A stretch of 64,000 nucleotides of DNA from assembly GCA_965207985.1 (NCBI GenBank), contig CBDBND010000014.1, positions 1 to 64,000 of the forward strand, given 5' to 3'. Source of the stretch: CBDBND01 sp965207985. Lineage in GTDB: Bacteria; Pseudomonadota; Alphaproteobacteria; Rhodospirillales; Rhodospirillaceae. The translations under genes were made by a program, and so were the position numbers. Below are positions 1 to 8,103 of the stretch, one piece after another. Every line of letters begins with the position of its first letter. Position 1 is the first letter of the stretch. The notes beneath the pieces are model-generated. The model had not been told where the DNA came from. It ran no database searches and saw only the letters and a list, made by a program, of their open reading frames with translations.

Positions 1-338
1 GACAAGTCCTACGACATGCGCCACACCCATAGGAGAAACTGACAAGGGCATTCACTTGAATGTTAAGTTTTCAATTGCCAAAAGCGTTCAGTTTTCGTTT
101 GTCATTAACAAGCCGTCCACATACGTCCACACATGCGAAAGATCTTTTGCGGGCATTGTCAGAGTAACTGGTTAGGGACAACTCTCTTGGGCCCTTGTTC
201 CCTGGGTTTAGGCACTAAAACTCCTATTCGCTTGGGATTGACCAAGCAAGGCGCGGCCCGTAACGGCGAAAACTCACCTCACTAGACTAACAAATTAATT
301 TAGTCTGACAATGCCCTCCCTTCCTATAAACTCCCGCC
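1..338. other. Leader region upstream of the first SBP gene
   Basis: No convincing complete gene is visible. The first 42 bases read as an open frame ending in TGA and could be the 3' end of a gene lying outside the window, but this cannot be judged. The last 60 bases hold an inverted repeat (TAGACTA / TAGTCTG) and a TATAAA, annotated separately. The rest is moderately AT-rich with nothing else I recognise. Confidence 0.4.
283..330 (+). promoter_or_regulatory. Candidate operator/promoter of the first SBP gene
   Basis: TAGACTA (283-289) and TAGTCTG (301-307) form an inverted repeat; the seven-base core pairing is AGACTAA (284-290) with TTAGTCT (300-306). It is followed by ACAATGCC and by TATAAA at 325-330. 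The block TAGTCTGACAATGCC (301-315) recurs with one change at 8005-8019 upstream of another gene, also with a TAGACTA partner. A -10 box at 325-330 would place the transcription start almost on the ATG at 339, so the mRNA could be nearly leaderless. Sequence is seen; function is inferred. Confidence 0.4.
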
Positions 339-1865
339 ATGTCTTGGCTCAATCACAAGAGGCGCTGCGGTCGCATTCCTGCGATCCTCTTAGGTCTGAC
401 GGTGGCGGTCATGCATATGTGCCCGCCTGCCCACGCCGGCGGCACGCTCCATATCGGCATGGAGTCCATGCCGCCGGGCAACGCCAATCCGCACACCTCA
501 GGCGGCTGGCCGCCCATTTTCATCTGGACGGCCTTGTTCGACACCATCACCGAACTCAACGACGATGGCGAATGGTCCGGCGCGTTAGCGGAAAGCTGGG
601 AAGCGGAGGGCGAATATACCTGGGTGTTCCGTTTGCGCGACGGTGTCCGCTTCTCCAACGGCGAACCCATGGACGCCCATGCGGCCGTCGCCACCATCGA
701 ATTCCTATTGTCCGACGAAGGCCGCGTATTTTCCGCCTATCGGGAGCTGCGCACGGTGGAACGGGTCCGTGCCCGCGACCGCCTGACCCTGGAAGTAAAA
801 ACCTCCCAGCCGGACAGCATGATTCCCGGCCGCTTCGCCGGCCTGCGTGTCCATCCGCCCAAATACTTCGCCGAGGTGGGCGCGGCTGCGTTTGCTTTGG
901 CCCCCCACGGCACCGGCGCCTTCATGGTTGAGACCTGGGAAGCTGGACGGGCGACAGCCATACCCAATCCCTATGCCTGGCGGCCGCCCGTTCTTGACCG
1001 GCTTGAGTTTACCGCCGTACTCGACGCGACCGCGCGCACTCAAGCGCTGATGTCCGGCTCGGTCGACGTCGCCTTCAATATCGACCCGACGGACATGGCT
1101 TTGGTGGAGTCCGCAGGGGCTTGGATCAATTTCCGCAACCGCTATTCCGTTCAGATGTGGCAGTTCATCACCGAACTAGAGAGCCCACTGCAAGACAAAC
1201 GGGTGCGTCAAGCGCTTAACTACGCCGTCGATATGCAGGCCATCGTTGATCAGTTGCTGCTCGGCACCACCCGGGCGGCCTCCCAGCCGGCGGTGACCGG
1301 AACCTTTGGCCATGACCCCGCTTTGGAGCCCTACTCCTATGATCCTGACAAGGCGCGGCAATTGTTGGCGGAAGCAGGCTATCCGAACGGTTTCTCCATC
1401 ACCTTCCAAGTGGCGGTGCCCAGTGCGGAGAAGGCGGCCATGTACCTCAAGATGGTGCAGGACCTAGCAGCGGTGGGCGTCAACGTGGATCTGGTTCGTG
1501 TTCCCTGGGCGACTCAGAGCCAGAGCGTCTACGGTGCGCCCTGGAGCGGCAAAGCTTTCAACATGAATTACGGGTCCCTGCCCGCCCTCGATCCACTGGC
1601 CTCCATGCGTTACCACTCCTGTCTGTGGCCGACGCCGTGGATCTGCCGCCCAGACATCGCCGAGCGAACCCTCGCCGCCGACCGGGAATTTGACAGGGAC
1701 AAGCGGCGGGACATCGTCACCGGCATCCTGCGCGACCTGCACGAGGACCCGCCGGGCATCATCATGTACGAAGAGGTTCATCCCGATGCCATCGGACCGC
1801 GCGTCAAATCCTACAAGGCCCCCTACGGCTTCGTCCGCTACCACACTTTGGAAGTGAACGACTGA
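339..1865 (+). CDS. ABC-type solute-binding protein, family 5 (peptide/opine type)
   Basis: A 508-residue exported protein with an N-terminal signal peptide (basic start, hydrophobic core, cleavage near AHA-GGT at about residue 34). The mature part carries family SBP_bac_5 hallmarks: a VFRLRDGVRFSNGEP segment, a GTGAFMVETW loop, the RVRQALNYAVD motif and the DPDKARQLLAEAGYPNGF motif. Family members deliver peptides, opines, nickel or sugars to an ABC importer from the periplasm. No permease or ATPase gene lies nearby; instead the next gene, 4 bases downstream, encodes a glyoxalase-fold protein, so the two are probably co-transcribed. The ligand cannot be read from the sequence. There is no good Shine-Dalgarno sequence before the ATG. 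Confidence 0.88.
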   Translation: MSWLNHKRRCGRIPAILLGLTVAVMHMCPPAHAGGTLHIGMESMPPGNANPHTSGGWPPIFIWTALFDTITELNDDGEWSGALAESWEAEGEYTWVFRLRDGVRFSNGEPMDAHAAVATIEFLLSDEGRVFSAYRELRTVERVRARDRLTLEVKTSQPDSMIPGRFAGLRVHPPKYFAEVGAAAFALAPHGTGAFMVETWEAGRATAIPNPYAWRPPVLDRLEFTAVLDATARTQALMSGSVDVAFNIDPTDMALVESAGAWINFRNRYSVQMWQFITELESPLQDKRVRQALNYAVDMQAIVDQLLLGTTRAASQPAVTGTFGHDPALEPYSYDPDKARQLLAEAGYPNGFSITFQVAVPSAEKAAMYLKMVQDLAAVGVNVDLVRVPWATQSQSVYGAPWSGKAFNMNYGSLPALDPLASMRYHSCLWPTPWICRPDIAERTLAADREFDRDKRRDIVTGILRDLHEDPPGIIMYEEVHPDAIGPRVKSYKAPYGFVRYHTLEVND

Positions 1866-1869
1866 GTCT

Positions 1870-2724
1870 ATGAAGACCGGCGTACAGAGTTTGGGCTGGT
1901 ATGTGCTGCGCGCTCCTGATCCGGTGCCATTGATTCGGTTCTATCGCGACGTTTTGGGATTGAGTGAATTGCGCGGCCGGGAAACGCCACCTGAGCAGGC
2001 GTCTGCCATGTTGTGGGCTGGCGGCACCACCGTGTTCGAACCCAACCGGCTGCGCACCGGTGATGACCTGACTGGCTCGGTTTCATCCATTGAAACTTCG
2101 TCACTCCTCCCCATCTTCCACTCAGCGGATCTAAAGGCAACCCAGGGTCGTTTGAATCTGCAACCGGCCACCCAACATGGCCACACTTATTATTACCAAG
2201 ACCCTTTGGGTTTCTTATTTGGTCTTGAAGCGGCGTCAACGCCAGAACCGCCGTCCTCCTACACTGGGGTAGACTCTTTAGCGGCTGATATCACCCGTCT
2301 CGGCAGATTGGAGTACCGCACCGGCAATCCGGATCAGGTTGCGGCCTTTTACCGGGACGTTCTTGGTCTGAAACCCATGGCGCCACCTCATAATAATCAT
2401 TTGGACATGGGAGACGGCGCCATGCTGGCCATCCTGTCCGGCGGCACTGCGGCGTCCCTCAAGGTCGCGGACCGGGAAGACGCCACTATGGTCCCCGTAT
2501 TCCGGCTGTACGGGTACGACACCTATGTTGAGATCATGAAAGACAACCAGGTGCCCTGTCTGCAGGAAGTGGAATTGACCGGCGGACGCCTCTGGTATGG
2601 CTGGGACCCGGCGGGGCAGCTATTCGGCTTTCAGGAACGTAAACCACCCGATCCGGATCCGGACAAATGGACCACCCGTCTGCCCGAAGACCTCATGGCC
2701 CGGCAGCTGTGGAAGGAACGCTAG
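1870..2724 (+). CDS. Two-domain VOC (glyoxalase/dioxygenase fold) protein
   Basis: This 284-residue protein has two vicinal-oxygen-chelate modules, one near residues 5-125 (WYVLRAPDPVPLIRFYRDVLGL) and one near 140-270 (LEYRTGNPDQVAAFYRDVLGL). The duplicated FYRDVLGL motif is diagnostic of glyoxalase I / extradiol dioxygenase-type folds, which bind a divalent metal and act on thioesters, catechols or hydroxyacids. No signal peptide is visible, so it is probably cytoplasmic. It starts 4 bases after the SBP stop codon and probably shares its transcript, suggesting it acts on what that SBP's system brings in. The substrate is unknown. Confidence 0.8.
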   Translation: MKTGVQSLGWYVLRAPDPVPLIRFYRDVLGLSELRGRETPPEQASAMLWAGGTTVFEPNRLRTGDDLTGSVSSIETSSLLPIFHSADLKATQGRLNLQPATQHGHTYYYQDPLGFLFGLEAASTPEPPSSYTGVDSLAADITRLGRLEYRTGNPDQVAAFYRDVLGLKPMAPPHNNHLDMGDGAMLAILSGGTAASLKVADREDATMVPVFRLYGYDTYVEIMKDNQVPCLQEVELTGGRLWYGWDPAGQLFGFQERKPPDPDPDKWTTRLPEDLMARQLWKER

Positions 2725-2726
2725 AA

Positions 2727-2749
2727 CAGACCCTTTGGATTAGGGTCTG
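2727..2749. repeat. Short inverted repeat at the IS5 remnant boundary
   Basis: CAGACCC (2727-2733) and GGGTCTG (2743-2749) are perfect inverted repeats separated by 9 bases, directly after the VOC gene. GGGTCTGTTGACA looks like the outer end of the IS5-type element that follows, so the match may be target choice or chance. There is no T-run, so it is not a convincing terminator. Confidence 0.4.
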
Positions 2750-3138
2750 TTGACATTTAGTGGATTCCCAATGTCGCGGAAAAGTGATTCAAGCCTCCTT
2801 TTGCAAGGAGTGTTTGATGAAGTCAGAGCGTTTTGTGATCACGGACAATGTTTGGGAGAAAATTTGGCGTCATCTACCGGGCAAGGCGACGGACCGTGGC
2901 GTGACGGCGGCGGACAACCGCCTGTTTTTGGAGGCGGTTTTGTGGCGGGTGCGCGCAGGGTCGCCGTGGCGCGCTCTGCCCCCGGCGTTCGGCAATTGGA
3001 ACAGCGTCTTCCAGCGCTTTCGCCGATGGGCGAAGAAGGGTGTCTTCGAGCGGCTGTTCGAGGAGTTGTCGGCGGAACCGGATTTCGAATATGCCCTCAT
3101 CGACGCCACCATCGTCAGCGTTCACCAGAAGGCGATGG
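2743..3138 (+). mobile_element. IS5-family remnant (left part only)
   Basis: An IS5-type end (GGGTCTGTTGACA at 2743) is followed by the 5' part of a transposase gene. The element stops abruptly near 3135-3140, where it abuts a truncated Cys-rich protein gene on the other strand. The right half, with the rest of the DDE domain and the right terminal repeat, is missing. Confidence 0.7.
2817..3138 (+). pseudogene. IS5-family transposase, N-terminal fragment
   Basis: ATG at 2817 is preceded by AAGGAG at good spacing. About 107 codons of transposase are present: the WEKIWRHLPG start, LFLEAVLWRVRAGSPWRALP, FQRFRRW and the first catalytic Asp in YALIDATIVSVHQK, as in the IS427 group of IS5. After HQKA the sequence leaves the family and reads into foreign DNA until a stop at 3305. 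Intact relatives run to about 250 residues. It cannot be active. Confidence 0.75.
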
Positions 3139-3355
3139 GATCGCGCCGTTGTATTCCTGCCGCGCGGAGGCGCGCATCGCGCGCCCTCCCGGCGATCCGG
3201 TGCTTCTCGGCACAGGGGCCGCAGCGGGAATGGCCGGGTTCAGGAGGAAGCCTTCCACATCTCGGACATAGGCCATGCTCGCGGCGTGCGGCAACGCGTT
3301 TGTGATAACGCTCCCGTTCGCGGGCGCGTCCCGTTTCTAGATCTTTGTAAGCCAT
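3122..3355 (-). pseudogene. Cys-rich (CxxCG) protein, N-terminal fragment
   Basis: Starting at the ATG at 3355, a 77-codon frame begins MAYKDLETGR and contains two closely spaced CxxC pairs (LCPRCG and CGPC, about residues 30-48) followed by an Arg/Ala-rich helix ending RAAGIQRRDP. I recall longer proteins with several such CxxC repeats in alphaproteobacterial accessory DNA, of unknown function; this resemblance is from memory. The frame then runs into IS5 sequence and stops, so the gene has lost its 3' part at the same breakpoint that truncated the IS5 transposase. The repeated knuckles suggest zinc binding. Confidence 0.5.
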
Positions 3356-3446
3356 TGACTTGTCCATGCTGAGTTGGGAATCCAGAAGAACGACGTCCGG
3401 CGTGGCAACGGGCCAGTTGGACTTCCATAAAAACGAGGATCGCCCC

Positions 3447-4757
3447 TCAGCCTCTCTGCCGGCGGTCGTGAAAAATCCCCGTCGCGATATCTCCGTACAG
3501 CTGCCGGCCGCCGCGGGTGCGCAGGCCGGTGCAGATGATGATCTCCGTGCGCGCCGGGCGCATGGCTTCGGCCGCCTCGCGCGAGACCACCATGTGCTTG
3601 CCCCCAGCCGCCTCGGGCCGGATGGGACGGATGTCGCCGTCCACAAGCGCCTTGAAGCGCTCGACGACGAAATGGTCCTCGCCGTCGAGGCCGCTGCCGA
3701 AGGTGTGAACGAGATAAGTACGGGCGCTTCCCTGAAGGGTGTCCTTCTCCACATCGACGAGCGTGCGGCGGCGCGCGTCTGCCGCGTTCTCGGCGCGGCA
3801 TTCAGCGGCAAGTGCTCTTTTCATCTGCCGCTTAGCGCGGTTCGAGATGAATCCCTTGTCCACGTGTGCCGCCTTGTCGCTCTCGCGCTTGAGCGCACCG
3901 GCACGCCGATCAGCGGCAACTCTTGTGAGTCTTTCAATGCCTTGTTTCAATGCCGCATTTTCAGCCCGTTGCCTGGCAAGGCGCTGTCGGTAGCGTTGGC
4001 GCCAAGACGAGAACGACGTGCGCTCGACCTCAATGGTATCGCGGTTAAGAGCCACGACATGATCACAGCAGGCATCGAGAAACGCCCGGTCGTGCGAGGC
4101 CAGAAGGAAACCCGCCTTGGCGCTTAAGTAGTCGGCGAGCAGCCTCCGGCCTTGGGCGTCCAGATGATTGGTGGGTTCGTCGATTAGGGCGAAGGCGCGA
4201 GACCCGGTTTTATGAGATGATCCTGCTGTCGACGAGGAACCGTCCGCCACGAACAAACTGGCCAGAAGACAACGTGTCTGTTGGCCACCCGATAGACTGG
4301 AAAATGGTCTGTCCCAAGATTGTTCGTCTATGTCGAGGGCGGAGAGTTTCGCTTCTATGCTGGCACCGACGACGTATCCACCGGTTTGCTCATACGCTTC
4401 GAGTATTTCGCCGTAACGGTCCAGGGCATCTTCGCTGCCATCTGTCAGCAAGTTGTTCATCTCGGCCTCCCATCGGCGGAACGGACCGATAGTGTCCTTC
4501 ACGACGTCTCGAACACGCTGCTCGCGTGCGATGACCGGACGGGGGAAGTAGGCAGTCGGCTTGGCACATTCAATACGGCCGCCGTCAGGAGTGAGTTCAC
4601 CATGAATCAGCCGCAAAAGGGTGGTCTTGCCACGACCGTTGCGTCCCACCAGGGCGCAACGCCAGTGGGTGTCGATGGCGAGATCAAGGTCTTCGAAGAT
4701 ATTGTCTTCGGAACCCGGGTAACCGAAGGACAGCCTCCGGCAAGTGATATTGGACAT
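3447..4757 (-). CDS. ABC-F ATPase (Lsa/Vga-like) lacking its second ATPase domain, fused to a foreign tail
   Basis: The first about 340 of 436 residues are a clear ABC-F half: Walker A GRNGRGKT (38-45), signature LSGGQ (155-159), Walker B with catalytic Glu in LIDEPTNHLD (191-200), the H-loop SHD (221-223), then a long basic interdomain linker with KGFISNRAKRQMKRA. The start MSNITCRRLSFGYPG and the linker resemble the antibiotic-resistance (ribosome-protecting) ABC-F lineage. Complete ABC-F proteins have two ATPase domains in roughly 490-630 residues. Here the second is absent: near residue 341 (about 3735) the sequence changes to a 95-residue tail (HTFGSGLDGEDHFVVERF, RPARTEIIICTGL) that I do not recognise. 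It is best read as a rearranged, probably non-functional gene. Confidence 0.7.
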   Translation of the reverse strand: MSNITCRRLSFGYPGSEDNIFEDLDLAIDTHWRCALVGRNGRGKTTLLRLIHGELTPDGGRIECAKPTAYFPRPVIAREQRVRDVVKDTIGPFRRWEAEMNNLLTDGSEDALDRYGEILEAYEQTGGYVVGASIEAKLSALDIDEQSWDRPFSSLSGGQQTRCLLASLFVADGSSSTAGSSHKTGSRAFALIDEPTNHLDAQGRRLLADYLSAKAGFLLASHDRAFLDACCDHVVALNRDTIEVERTSFSSWRQRYRQRLARQRAENAALKQGIERLTRVAADRRAGALKRESDKAAHVDKGFISNRAKRQMKRALAAECRAENAADARRRTLVDVEKDTLQGSARTYLVHTFGSGLDGEDHFVVERFKALVDGDIRPIRPEAAGGKHMVVSREAAEAMRPARTEIIICTGLRTRGGRQLYGDIATGIFHDRRQRG

Positions 4758-4887
4758 GCGCGATAAGCCTGAGGTGGCAGGGACGTGGGTACGAACGGTC
4801 TGCTTGGCTTAGCGCACCGGTCTCTCAGGTGCCGGCATGTGGCTGAGACTACGTGAGGCCCTAAGCATCACGATGACGCAGGCATTG

Positions 4888-5106
4888 TCAAAGAAAATCG
4901 GCTTGAGCATGGAAGTATGGCCTCGTAGCTTCCGTTGCTGCAATGTCCATAATGAACAAGGCGCAAATCAGTCCGCCAAATAAAGCCGTTTCTCCGAGCA
5001 TTTGTAAGAGTCCGCGCCATTGGAAGAAGGCCCTAATAGACAATCCTAAAATACCGGCTGCCACCAAACCGCTCAAAACAAGATAGCCAAAGTCAACGTT
5101 TTTCAA
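4888..5106 (-). CDS. Small two-helix membrane protein
   Basis: A 72-residue protein starting at a TTG (5106-5104) with a strong Shine-Dalgarno AAGGAG seven bases upstream, which decides the start; there is no ATG alternative. Two hydrophobic stretches (about residues 8-27 and 37-55) predict a helical hairpin in the inner membrane. I do not recognise the family. It stands alone, divergent from the methyltransferase at 5438 and downstream of the ABC-F chimera on the same strand. Confidence 0.6.
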   Translation of the reverse strand: MKNVDFGYLVLSGLVAAGILGLSIRAFFQWRGLLQMLGETALFGGLICALFIMDIAATEATRPYFHAQADFL

Positions 5107-5437
5107 GAGACACTCCTTCTCTTACCATCATCAAAGTGAGCATAAGCACAGAAAAAACACAGAGGTGGCTATCACCTGCCCTTTCTGAAAACTTTATACA
5201 CAGCTATTGTTGAAAGTCGTCCGGATGTGGATAGGATTTTCGAACGGGATAGGGTCAACAACGGAAGAATTCAAGAATAAGATTCTATTCTGAAAATACG
5301 GTTGCCAAAGTGCTTTCCGCATCCTAACGCATTGGTTAGTTAAGCTGATCTTGCACCGCCGTGTGGTCAAATTTTACTCTAACGTTGAAGACATCATCTA
5401 AAGGCGATTGGCTGCAGGCCGTTTAATCTAACATTAG
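5107..5437. other. Divergent intergenic region
   Basis: An AT-rich 330-base spacer between a leftward small membrane protein gene and a rightward methyltransferase gene; it must carry promoters for both. It contains CTCTAACGTT (5377-5386) and a near-perfect palindrome at its right edge, annotated separately. No further gene is visible. Confidence 0.5.
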
Positions 5438-5439
5438 AT
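5426..5439. promoter_or_regulatory. Palindrome ATCTAA-CA-TTAGAT overlapping the methyltransferase start
   Basis: ATCTAA (5426-5431) and TTAGAT (5434-5439) are perfect inverted repeats two bases apart; the second arm overlaps the ATG at 5438. A partial copy, CTCTAACGTT, lies about 50 bases upstream. This would suit a dimeric repressor blocking transcription, but no regulator gene is nearby. Confidence 0.35.
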
Positions 5440-6289
5440 GCGCAAAACCCTTTGTCTTGGTTCACTGGTTCAAACCAAATCGCAGCGCATTGACTTTCAA
5501 CATGGTGAGAGTTTGATCGCGTATAACACTATCGGTATCGACTATGACGAAACCAGACGGGCCGAGCCTACCATCGTGAATCTGTTCTTGCGGCATCTGG
5601 GCTCCGAGTATGAACGACCAATATTGGATCTTGCCTGCGGGACGGGAAATTATACGCAAGCACTTGCCGGCGGCGGTCGGAAGGTATTGGGGGTCGATAT
5701 CTCGACCCGTATGTTGACAGAAGCCCGCCGCAAGACCGCCACTATCCCATTTGTGTGCGGAGATGCTCACTCCTTGCCTTTTGGCAATAGTGCATTCGCC
5801 GCGGTCACCTGTTGCTTGGCGATCCATCACCTCGGCGATCTGCCACGACCCTTTGCCGAAGTCGCCCGTGTTATCGGGCAGGGTAAATTCCTGATTTTCA
5901 CCTGTACAGTTGCGCAAACGAATGCCATGTGGCTCCGTCATTATTGGCCGGCCATGATCGAACGTGCAGCCGCGAAGGATCCCAAAGCCGAAGCGGTTCA
6001 CGCTGCCTTAGCGGCAGCGGGATTCGAGGTAACGGCAGAGATACCCTGGTTCGTGCCGTCGAGCATCGTCGATCAGTTCATGTATGCAGGCAAACATGAT
6101 CCCGGCCAGTATCTAGACCCTAAGTTTCGGCGCGGTGTGTCATCCTTTGCGCAGCTTATTGAGCCCAAAGAACTTGCCAAGGGCCTCGAAAGGCTTGAGC
6201 ACGATATCGCCTCAGGTGCCATTACAGATATTATCGCGTCACATGAAAATCTGGACGGAGATTATCTTTTTGTTGCGGCCGAACGATAG
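5438..6289 (+). CDS. Class I SAM-dependent methyltransferase
   Basis: A 283-residue Methyltransf_11/UbiE-like protein. Motif I is ILDLACGTGNY (about 62-72), the acidic strand-2 end is VLGVDIS, and the post-motifs read FVCGDAHSLPF and FAAVTCCLAIHHLGDL. The methyl acceptor cannot be deduced. Family-like sequence begins only around residue 28 (AYNTIGIDYDETRRAE), so a start downstream of the ATG at 5438 is possible, though no codon with a well-spaced ribosome site is seen. It is followed at 6355 by an AAC(3) remnant on the same strand. Confidence 0.8.
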   Translation: MRKTLCLGSLVQTKSQRIDFQHGESLIAYNTIGIDYDETRRAEPTIVNLFLRHLGSEYERPILDLACGTGNYTQALAGGGRKVLGVDISTRMLTEARRKTATIPFVCGDAHSLPFGNSAFAAVTCCLAIHHLGDLPRPFAEVARVIGQGKFLIFTCTVAQTNAMWLRHYWPAMIERAAAKDPKAEAVHAALAAAGFEVTAEIPWFVPSSIVDQFMYAGKHDPGQYLDPKFRRGVSSFAQLIEPKELAKGLERLEHDIASGAITDIIASHENLDGDYLFVAAER

Positions 6290-6354
6290 CGTAGCATCAT
6301 TTGCCGACCACGCTTTAACGTGACACCTATCTGGCCCTTTGGCCGGGCCACACA

Positions 6355-6597
6355 ATGCCTCAGTCCACCGCTAACATCGAAGGCCCACTGGTTGCCCAGG
6401 ATGACATCGCTGCCAGGGTGCGGGAAGTTGACGTGGGCGCTGGCGACGTGGCTCTGGTACACACCTCACTCAAAGCCTTCGATTGGGTATGCGGCGGGCC
6501 GGTCGCCATCATCAAAGCGCTCGAAACCGTTATTACCCGCCAAGGAACCATCGTCATGCCGGCGTTTTCAACGAATCTGTCAGACCCGGCCCTCTGA
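6355..6597 (+). pseudogene. Aminoglycoside N(3)-acetyltransferase family, N-terminal fragment
   Basis: The 80 codons match the N-terminus of the AAC(3)/YokD family: VGAGDVALVHTSLKAFDWVCGGPVAI, then GTIVMPAFSTNLSDPA. Complete members have about 260-280 residues and acetylate the 3-amino group of 2-deoxystreptamine drugs or other amines. The match ends near 6590, where sequence of an IS66-type transposase gene on the opposite strand begins. The remnant lacks the catalytic part and cannot be active. Confidence 0.75.
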
Positions 6598-7202
6598 TCC
6601 TGAAAGTCCCCCAGCCTCTCACGGAGGCACTCGTTCATCCCCGACAGCGCACGGATGGTGCCCTTCTGGGTCTGCGCCTCTTTGACGGCCTTGCGCAGAT
6701 CGCTGTTCTCGTGACGTAGCGCCTGAATCCTGTCCTTCTGGGCCTGTACCGTCTCCAGAGCCTTGCTCAATTGCCGCGCCTCCCTGGACCGGGGCCTCGG
6801 CGTGTCCCGGCGCGCCCGCGGCTCCCCAGCGGTCTTGTGTTGCGCCGCGACCGCCGCGCCCTTGCCAATGCCGACCCCGGTGTCGGCGAGCAACTGCTTC
6901 AGCCGCGCGATTTCCGCCTGCGACGAAAGCGCATCCTTCGCCTCCTCTTCGGCCTCGCTCAGACGGCGGCGGCAGGACTTGAAGCGCGACTTCCACGAAC
7001 CGGCATCGCTACGGGCACCCACCTCCGCTCAGCGCAGTTCTTCGCAGCGCGTCCCCGCCGCATCGGCCCGCGCCCGTTCCTGCTCGTAAAGGGATCGATA
7101 ATCGTGCGGCGTATCCGCAGGTGGCGGCTTCGGGGGCGACCAAATCCCGCCACCCTCAGCTAACGTACCGTATACGGAGAGATCATCTGTGAAAACCGCC
7201 AT
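6590..7202 (-). pseudogene. IS66-type transposase, N-terminal coiled-coil fragment with a nonsense codon
   Basis: From ATG at 7202 the frame reads TDDLSVYGTLAEGG, a Pro-rich segment, then a long coiled coil with repeated KDRIQALRHEN-like heptads, as I know from the N-termini of a group of IS66-family transposases. The frame is broken by TGA at 7029-7031 (reading EELR-stop-AEV, where a Trp codon TGG is the likely ancestor) and continues without a frame change to the breakpoint near 6590 inside AAC(3). The zinc-finger and DDE parts are missing. Confidence 0.6.
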
Positions 7203-7506
7203 GCGCTCGACAATATCGCATTGCAAGAGGCGTTACCAGCCCCCAAAGCGATATCCGGCTACGGCCCCTTCGTCGTGATTGGAAGCGAACCCTTAACCGC
7301 TAGAATCCCGGTCATAATGCGGGAATGAGACGATGCGTGCGAGCGCCTCAAAGGTCATCTCCACGGGCTAACAGAACGGTAACACCTCCCTCGTGCGCAA
7401 TCGATAATTTGGCGAGGAAGCCGTGTTGCAATGGTGTTGATTGTTTGTTTGACCAAACCTACGCTATTTTTGGTCGTATATAAGTCTTTATAAATATACT
7501 CTTTTT
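7203..7506. other. Non-coding spacer between two truncated elements
   Basis: About 300 bases between the start of the IS66-type fragment and the DUF4338 fragment. It presumably contains the IS66 element's end, but I could not identify a terminal repeat. The part after 7430 is AT-rich. No gene is visible. Confidence 0.35.
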
Positions 7507-7539
7507 TTGAATTTAACTGTAGGGAATCCCATAGACTGC

Positions 7540-7854
7540 CAAGTCGACAACCCGCGCTTCCTGATCCTGCCCTGGATCGAGATCCCCAACCTCGGCTCGC
7601 ACATCCTCGCCATCGTGCGCCGGCGCCTGCCCACCGACTGGACCGAGCGCTACAACATCATGCCGGTGCTCATTGAGACCTTCGTCGAGACCCCGCGCTA
7701 CACCGGCCCCGTCTACAAGGCCTCGGGCTGGACCCATGTAGGGACCACCCAGGGGCGCGGGCGCTACGACAGGCATAACAAACGAACTCAGCCGAAAAAG
7801 GACTTCTGGCTCCACCCCCTCCAAAAAGATTGGCGGCGCACCCTCAATCGGTAG
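7540..7854 (+). pseudogene. DUF4338 (DruA-like) protein, C-terminal fragment
   Basis: About 104 codons match the C-terminal part of DUF4338 proteins: VDNPRFLILPWIEIPNLGSHIL, RRLPTDWTERYNIMPVLIETFV, then GTTQGRGRYDRHNK and KDFWLHPL. DUF4338 defines DruA of the Druantia anti-phage system but also occurs in stand-alone, multi-copy genes that behave like mobile elements. The N-terminal two thirds are absent, no Druantia partner (DruB-E) is present, and no proper start or ribosome site exists. It is a relic. Confidence 0.65.
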
Positions 7855-7991
7855 CATCACACCCAGGCTCGGTCGCACTGGTGTGAGCGTGCCAACAAGA
7901 GGATAACCGTCTCCTCATCCCCCGGGACCCGAAGGGTTACATATAGGCGCTACAGTGGCCTAATCTTGCACCACCCTATTCAGAAAAGTTA

Positions 7992-8025
7992 TAGACTACG
8001 GTCTTAGTCTAACAATGCCTATAAT
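7992..8025 (+). promoter_or_regulatory. Candidate operator with -10 box for the exported SnoaL-like gene
   Basis: TAGACTA (7992-7998) and TAGTCTA (8005-8011) are perfect seven-base inverted repeats with a 6-base spacer, followed by ACAATGCC and a consensus TATAAT at 8020-8025. The 15 bases 8005-8019 match 301-315 with one difference. No clear -35 box is present, so transcription may depend on an activator or be blocked by a repressor here. Confidence 0.45.
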
Positions 8026-8103
8026 TTGTGTAGTTCGAGTCTGTCCATTCGGAAAGGGACCGTGCCCTGCTTGTTTTCTGAGGGGCAGTTAAGGGAGTTG
8101 GAA

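Noticed and set aside
7540..7854. An active Druantia-type anti-phage system
   Set aside because: Only the C-terminal third of a DUF4338 gene is present and no partner genes are nearby.
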